From Candidatus Omnitrophota bacterium (GTDB lineage: Bacteria; Omnitrophota; Gorgyraeia; Gygaellales; Profunditerraquicolaceae), in assembly GCA_903852325.1 (NCBI GenBank), contig CAINQO010000102.1, positions 1 to 32,027 of the forward strand: a stretch of 32,027 nt of DNA, read 5' to 3'. The notes under the pieces are model-generated. The model was not told where the DNA came from. It saw only the letters and a program-made list of their open reading frames with translations, and did not search any database. Each line of letters opens with the position of its first letter. Positions within the stretch are counted from its first letter, which is position 1. Shown here one piece after another: positions 27,754-32,027 of the stretch. The translations under genes were made by a program, and so were the position numbers.

Positions 27754-29576
27754 AATTTAATAATTTCTCGCATTTTCCTGATTACCCCCTCTGCATCCAT
27801 GAGGCTGGCTGCCTCTTCCAATTCCTTAATTTTACGCCGCAATACCCGGGAATCAAAATAATCCGATTGCGCAATATAGATCTTATCCGCCTTGGTCGCC
27901 TTATCTTTTTCGCTGTTGAGCAGGGTTTCCTCAAATAGTTTTTCACCCGGCCTCAGGCCGATAAATTTTATCTTAATATCCTCTTCCAGGTCCAAGCCGT
28001 AAAGGGCGATCAACTCTTTAGCCAGGTCCAGGATCTTGATCTGCTCTCCCATATCCAGGATGAATATTTCCCCGGACTTACCCATGCCTCCGGCTTGCAA
28101 TACCAGTTGGCTGGCTTCATTAACGCTCATAAAGTACCTTTTTACTTCCGGGTGGGTAATGGTTAACGGCCCGCCCTCCTCGATCTGTTTCTTAAATAAG
28201 GGCACGACGCTGCCGTCGGAACCCAGGACATTGCCGAACCTGACTGCCATAAACTTAGTCTTGCTTATTTTGGCTTTTGACTGCAGGGTCATTTCCGCGA
28301 TCCGCTTAGTGATCCCCATCACACTGGTGGGATTGACCGCCTTATCGGTAGAGATAAGGATAAACCTTTCGACCTTGTAGTGATTGGCGGCATAAATAAA
28401 ATTGCGGCTGCCGATAATATTATTCTTCACTGCCGCCACGGGGTTTTCTTCCATCAACGGCACATGTTTATGGGCGGCGGCGTGGAAAATAACCTGCGGA
28501 CGGTATAACGAAAAAACACTCTTTAATAAAGCGACATCCTTGATATCCCCGATAATGGTTCTGAACTTGATTTTCGGGTGGTTGGTTAAAAAATCGATCC
28601 CCAGGTAATACACGTCGTTTTCGTTGTGGTCAAAGAGCAGGATTTCCTTGGGGGCATAATTAATTATTTGCCTGCACAGGGCCGAACCGATCGATCCGCC
28701 TGCTCCGGTAATCAAAACCACCCTGCCGGACAAATACTCCTTGATATCTTTTTCGTCAATCTTTACCGTTTCTCTCCCCAAAAGGTCTTCGGGCTTGATA
28801 TCCCGGTGCCGGATCTCAAGCTCTCCGCTGATTATTTTCTGCAAACCGGGAACGATGCGGATTTTCACGGGATGTTTTTGGCAATGCGAAACTATATTCC
28901 TGATCACTTTTCCGCTGGCCGAGGGAATGGCGATGATCGCTTCGTCCACTCCATATTTGCCAAACAGCGTGGCGATATCGCTGGAGGCCCCCAATATCCT
29001 TACCCCCTGGATACGTAAACCTTTTTTATTCCGGTCATCGTCTATGAAACCGATTATTTCGATATTGGATTTGGGGTTAGCCCTGGTCTCCCGTAAGACC
29101 ATTAAGCCGGCTCCCCCGGCACCGATGATCACCGCCCTTTTCCGCTTATGCATCGGAGCCGGCCGGATCGCCTCCCGGAACATCCGGTTAAAAAAGCGGA
29201 TCCCGGCCATCATGCAGAAACATAGCATGCAATCCAGGATAAAAACCGAACGCGGGATCACTAGTACCGGGAACAGAAAAGCGACCCCGGCAACAAATAC
29301 CGCGGTAGACAGGACGTTGGCTTTGATTATCCTCCATATGTCATCTACTCCAACATATCTCCAGAGGCCGGAAAAAAGCCCAAAATAAGCAAACCAGGCT
29401 ATTTTAACGCAGATAAGGATAGGCAGGGTCTTAGTGATTGTCTGCCAGAAACCAACATCGATCTTGCAATCGAAGCGCAGACAAAAAGCGAGGATATAGG
29501 CGCAAATTACTAAAACCAGGTGTACCGCGATGATAAGCGGCCGACGGAATTTAAAAATCAGGCTCTTAAAGCTCAT
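27750..29576 (-). CDS. Membrane UDP-N-acetylhexosamine 4,6-dehydratase (PglF/WbpM/CapD family)
   Basis: Four N-terminal TM helices, two Rossmann domains (VIIGAGGAGLMVLRE; VLITGAGGSIGSALCRQI), ISTDKAVNPTSVMGITKR with Met in place of the catalytic Tyr (SMK-type). Confidence 0.93.
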   Translation of the reverse strand: MSFKSLIFKFRRPLIIAVHLVLVICAYILAFCLRFDCKIDVGFWQTITKTLPILICVKIAWFAYFGLFSGLWRYVGVDDIWRIIKANVLSTAVFVAGVAFLFPVLVIPRSVFILDCMLCFCMMAGIRFFNRMFREAIRPAPMHKRKRAVIIGAGGAGLMVLRETRANPKSNIEIIGFIDDDRNKKGLRIQGVRILGASSDIATLFGKYGVDEAIIAIPSASGKVIRNIVSHCQKHPVKIRIVPGLQKIISGELEIRHRDIKPEDLLGRETVKIDEKDIKEYLSGRVVLITGAGGSIGSALCRQIINYAPKEILLFDHNENDVYYLGIDFLTNHPKIKFRTIIGDIKDVALLKSVFSLYRPQVIFHAAAHKHVPLMEENPVAAVKNNIIGSRNFIYAANHYKVERFILISTDKAVNPTSVMGITKRIAEMTLQSKAKISKTKFMAVRFGNVLGSDGSVVPLFKKQIEEGGPLTITHPEVKRYFMSVNEASQLVLQAGGMGKSGEIFILDMGEQIKILDLAKELIALYGLDLEEDIKIKFIGLRPGEKLFEETLLNSEKDKATKADKIYIAQSDYFDSRVLRRKIKELEEAASLMDAEGVIRKMREIIKL

Positions 29577-29584
29577 AACCCAAT

Positions 29585-29612
29585 ATTATATACTAAAAAA
29601 CTGTTTTTACAA
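29585..29612 (-). promoter_or_regulatory. Putative sigma70-type promoter upstream of the PglF/WbpM-like gene
   Basis: Minus strand: TTGTAA (29612-29607), 16-bp spacer, TATAAT (29590-29585), in the largest annotated intergenic gap (63 bp). Confidence 0.45.
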
Positions 29613-29639
29613 TTGATTGCTGCGGTTTTTAGGTGAGTT

Positions 29640-31187
29640 TCAATGCCGGATACCTTCTTTTTTAATCACTTTGACTAAGGTCAGGAGGATTATATAAATA
29701 TCAAAGACGAACGACCGGTGATTAAGATAATATTCCTCTAAGGCCACCTTCGCGGGGATGGGCAGGTCATCTCTTCCGTTTACCTGCGCCCAGCCGGTAA
29801 CCCCCGGGACCAAGGAATGGATATTTTTCCGGGTACGCAAAGCAATCAGGTCATCCTGGTTAAATAATGCCGGGCGCGGTCCGACAAAGCTCATCTGGCC
29901 CCGGATAACATTAAACAGCTGCGGCAACTCATCTAAGCTGTATGCGCGCAGGATTTTCCCGACCGGGGTCAGGTAATCCCCGGCATCCTGCATTAAGTGG
30001 GTAGCTAACTGCGGAGTGCCGACAACCATCGTTCTGAATTTACACATCTTGAATGTCCGGTTACCCAATCCCACCCGGTCCGTCCAGAAAATAGCCGGGC
30101 CCCTGGAGGTCAATTTAACTAACAGGAAAATAACTGCCATCGGGACACTCAGAATAACCATCAGGATTATGGCCAGAACAAAATCAAAAATACGCTTGGC
30201 TCTTCCCGTCTTATTATTCCGTCCGGGCACCGATAAAGCTTTAAACCAGCTGGCAGTATCCTTAAGCCCCTCCTCCATGGTAAAAGGCGGGTTCCAGCCT
30301 AAGATTTTCTTGATTTTACCGCTCTCAACCAGCTGGGAGCCGGCCAATTTTTCCAAGGCAGCGGATTTTCCGGAAAGCTTAAATAATATTTTTAGGATTC
30401 CGGCCGGTAAATAAAATAAAACTGCTTTTTTGCCTATCGCCGGAGCGATCATCTCAACAAGCTGCGGGACGGATACATCCTGCGCATCGCTAAGCAAAAA
30501 AGTCTCCCCCGCCGCCGCAGGACTAGTAATACAAACAGCGACAGCATCCGCAAGATTGCCGACATACAGAAAACTGCGCTTATTTTTCAGCCCTTTCAAA
30601 GGTAAAGGCAGGCCTGTATTAATAATGTCGAGCAGTTGCCTAAAATTTGCTTTTACTCCCGGGCCGTATACCAGGGGCAGGCGCAAGATCACTGCGGATA
30701 ATCCGGTTTTAGCCGTAATCTGCGTTAACGCGTCCTCTGCTTCCTGCTTGCTGACGCCATAAATATCCCCCGGAGCAAGACGGTCATTTTCCGTGTAAGG
30801 CTTCACCGAACCTCCGGCGTACACCTTGACCGAACTCATAAAAATAAACCGCTTTATTCCTGCGTCTATTGCCTGCTGCGCCAAACGCCTGGTCCCCAGG
30901 ACATTAACCTGATGATAGATGGATTGGGCATCCTTATTCTGATCATTAATGACGTGCGCCCTGCCGGCCAAATGCACTACCGCATCGATGCCTTTAAGGG
31001 CACCGGACCAATCAGTAAATTCATTTACCGGCCCCACCTGTATATATTCATCGGCTCCACGCGCAAAATCAGGATTATCCCGCAGCGATCCCCTGACAAA
31101 AAAACCTTGTTGCTTAAGAAATGCGCACAAATAGCTCCCGATAAACCCGTCCGCGCCGGTAACCAAAACCCTTTGACCCGTCTTCAC
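29640..31187 (-). CDS. Fusion protein: N-terminal SDR (epimerase/4-ketoreductase-like) + C-terminal monotopic phosphoglycosyl transferase
   Basis: N-domain VLVTGADGFIGSYLCAFL, MSSVKVY, IYGVSKQEAED; C-domain RAKRIFDFVLAIILMVILSVPMAVIFLLVKLTSRGPAIFWTDRVGLGNRTFKMCKFRTM...SLDELPQLFNVIRGQMSFVGPRPA (membrane re-entrant helix and DE dyad). Confidence 0.93.
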   Translation of the reverse strand: MKTGQRVLVTGADGFIGSYLCAFLKQQGFFVRGSLRDNPDFARGADEYIQVGPVNEFTDWSGALKGIDAVVHLAGRAHVINDQNKDAQSIYHQVNVLGTRRLAQQAIDAGIKRFIFMSSVKVYAGGSVKPYTENDRLAPGDIYGVSKQEAEDALTQITAKTGLSAVILRLPLVYGPGVKANFRQLLDIINTGLPLPLKGLKNKRSFLYVGNLADAVAVCITSPAAAGETFLLSDAQDVSVPQLVEMIAPAIGKKAVLFYLPAGILKILFKLSGKSAALEKLAGSQLVESGKIKKILGWNPPFTMEEGLKDTASWFKALSVPGRNNKTGRAKRIFDFVLAIILMVILSVPMAVIFLLVKLTSRGPAIFWTDRVGLGNRTFKMCKFRTMVVGTPQLATHLMQDAGDYLTPVGKILRAYSLDELPQLFNVIRGQMSFVGPRPALFNQDDLIALRTRKNIHSLVPGVTGWAQVNGRDDLPIPAKVALEEYYLNHRSFVFDIYIILLTLVKVIKKEGIRH

Positions 31188-31205
31188 TTTTATCCCCGAC
31201 TTTCC

Positions 31206-32018
31206 TTACTCTTCGAAAAATTGGCAAAACTTGTCACAAAGCACGTTACGGCAATATTTTTCCTTCACTAACTCCCGGCTTTTCAACCCCAGCTCCGCTA
31301 ATTCCTCCCGGGATAGGGAACGTATCTTTTCTATTAACGCAACTGCCTGATCAACCTCACCATGCTCTACCCGCCAGCCGACAGGAGCGTTTTTCAGGAT
31401 TTCGGCGATATGCGATCTTTTAGGAGCAAAGGCAAGAAAAGGCCGGCCCACGCTCATCACTCCATATACTTTACAGGGATGCACAATTCCTACCATATTA
31501 TCTCCCATCGTAACGATGTGCAGGTCCGCTGCGGACAAGCTGTATTGCGTCTGGGCTAAGGGAAGATACGGAAAGGTCATGAGATTGTGCAAACCATGCT
31601 CCCGGGCATACCGCTCCAAATTTTTACACGCGGAGTCGCTGCCAATAAACACAAAAACAACCTCCGGAATATTTTTAAAACGCAGAATAACCTCCAACAG
31701 GGTATCGATCGGATGCACGGAAGTAATGTTACCGCTATACATAACCACAAATTTGTCATTTAAATGGTTATCCTTACGAAAATAATTGGCTTGATGATCA
31801 ATGGAGGCAAGCTGGTTTTCATAAGGCCAGGGAGGGATAATCCGCAAATTCTGCGCTGACTTTGAATTATGGCCCACCTTATCCATCAGCCTTTCGGCCA
31901 TATAAGTATCTAAAGCAACGATGCAGTCGGCCCGGTTAAGGATCAGGCGATTCAGGCAATCAGCAATTACAAAAGCTATTGTCCACCCCGGTCGTGCATG
32001 GCTACTTGAGTCTGTTTT
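31206..32018 (-). CDS. Partial glycosyltransferase family 4 (C-terminal part); N-terminal region missing
   Basis: Frame open upstream of the track's ATG (31901): ...HARPGWTIAFVIADCLNRLILNRADCIVALDTYMAERLMDKVGHNSKSAQNLRIIPPWPYENQ...DKFVVMYSGNITSVHPIDTLLEVI. The frame is interrupted by TAG at 32019-32021, 6 nt from the window end. Confidence 0.85.
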   Translation of the reverse strand, partial: KTDSSSHARPGWTIAFVIADCLNRLILNRADCIVALDTYMAERLMDKVGHNSKSAQNLRIIPPWPYENQLASIDHQANYFRKDNHLNDKFVVMYSGNITSVHPIDTLLEVILRFKNIPEVVFVFIGSDSACKNLERYAREHGLHNLMTFPYLPLAQTQYSLSAADLHIVTMGDNMVGIVHPCKVYGVMSVGRPFLAFAPKRSHIAEILKNAPVGWRVEHGEVDQAVALIEKIRSLSREELAELGLKSRELVKEKYCRNVLCDKFCQFFEE

Positions 32019-32027
32019 CTAAACAGA
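32011..32027. repeat. Terminal inverted repeat: TCTGTTT-TCT-AAACAGA
   Basis: Perfect 7-bp stem with 3-nt loop ending exactly at the last base of the window. Confidence 0.7.

Noticed and set aside
1-32027. tRNA/rRNA genes, transposases, integrases, CRISPR arrays, defence systems
   Set aside because: None recognised by eye; the window is almost fully occupied by glycan-biosynthesis coding sequence.

Overview
A 32-kb window consisting almost entirely of one surface-glycan (O-antigen / capsule-like) biosynthesis cluster. All ~28 credible genes lie on the minus strand and are tightly packed, many with 1-16 bp start/stop overlaps. In transcription order (right to left): truncated GT4; a fused SDR + monotopic phosphoglycosyl transferase; a PglF/WbpM-type dehydratase; O-antigen ligase/polymerase; RfbF and RfbG-like CDP-sugar enzymes; an accessory block (MBL-fold hydrolase, NeuB/SAF/cupin fusion, HAD phosphatase, TPP-dependent acetolactate-synthase-like enzyme, radical SAM/SPASM, B12-binding radical SAM, Gmm-like Nudix, second radical SAM/SPASM, sugar C-methyltransferase-like, SDR); FkbM methyltransferase; GT2; RfbH (3-dehydrase); SGNH hydrolase; methyltransferase; polysaccharide deacetylase; GT2; second O-antigen ligase/polymerase; GT9; TylF-like methyltransferase; ManC/AlgA; GT9; DegT aminotransferase; GT2; and a GT87-like gene running off the left edge, which the ORF track misses. 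The most interesting hypothesis is that RfbF/RfbG/RfbH plus the TPP enzyme and an SDR make a yersiniose-type branched 3,6-dideoxysugar, in a locus that also carries an unusual NeuB/cupin-HAD-MBL module and three radical SAM enzymes. No tRNA, rRNA, CRISPR array or mobile element was seen. Protein style suggests an uncultivated PVC/Omnitrophota-like bacterium, but this is only an impression.
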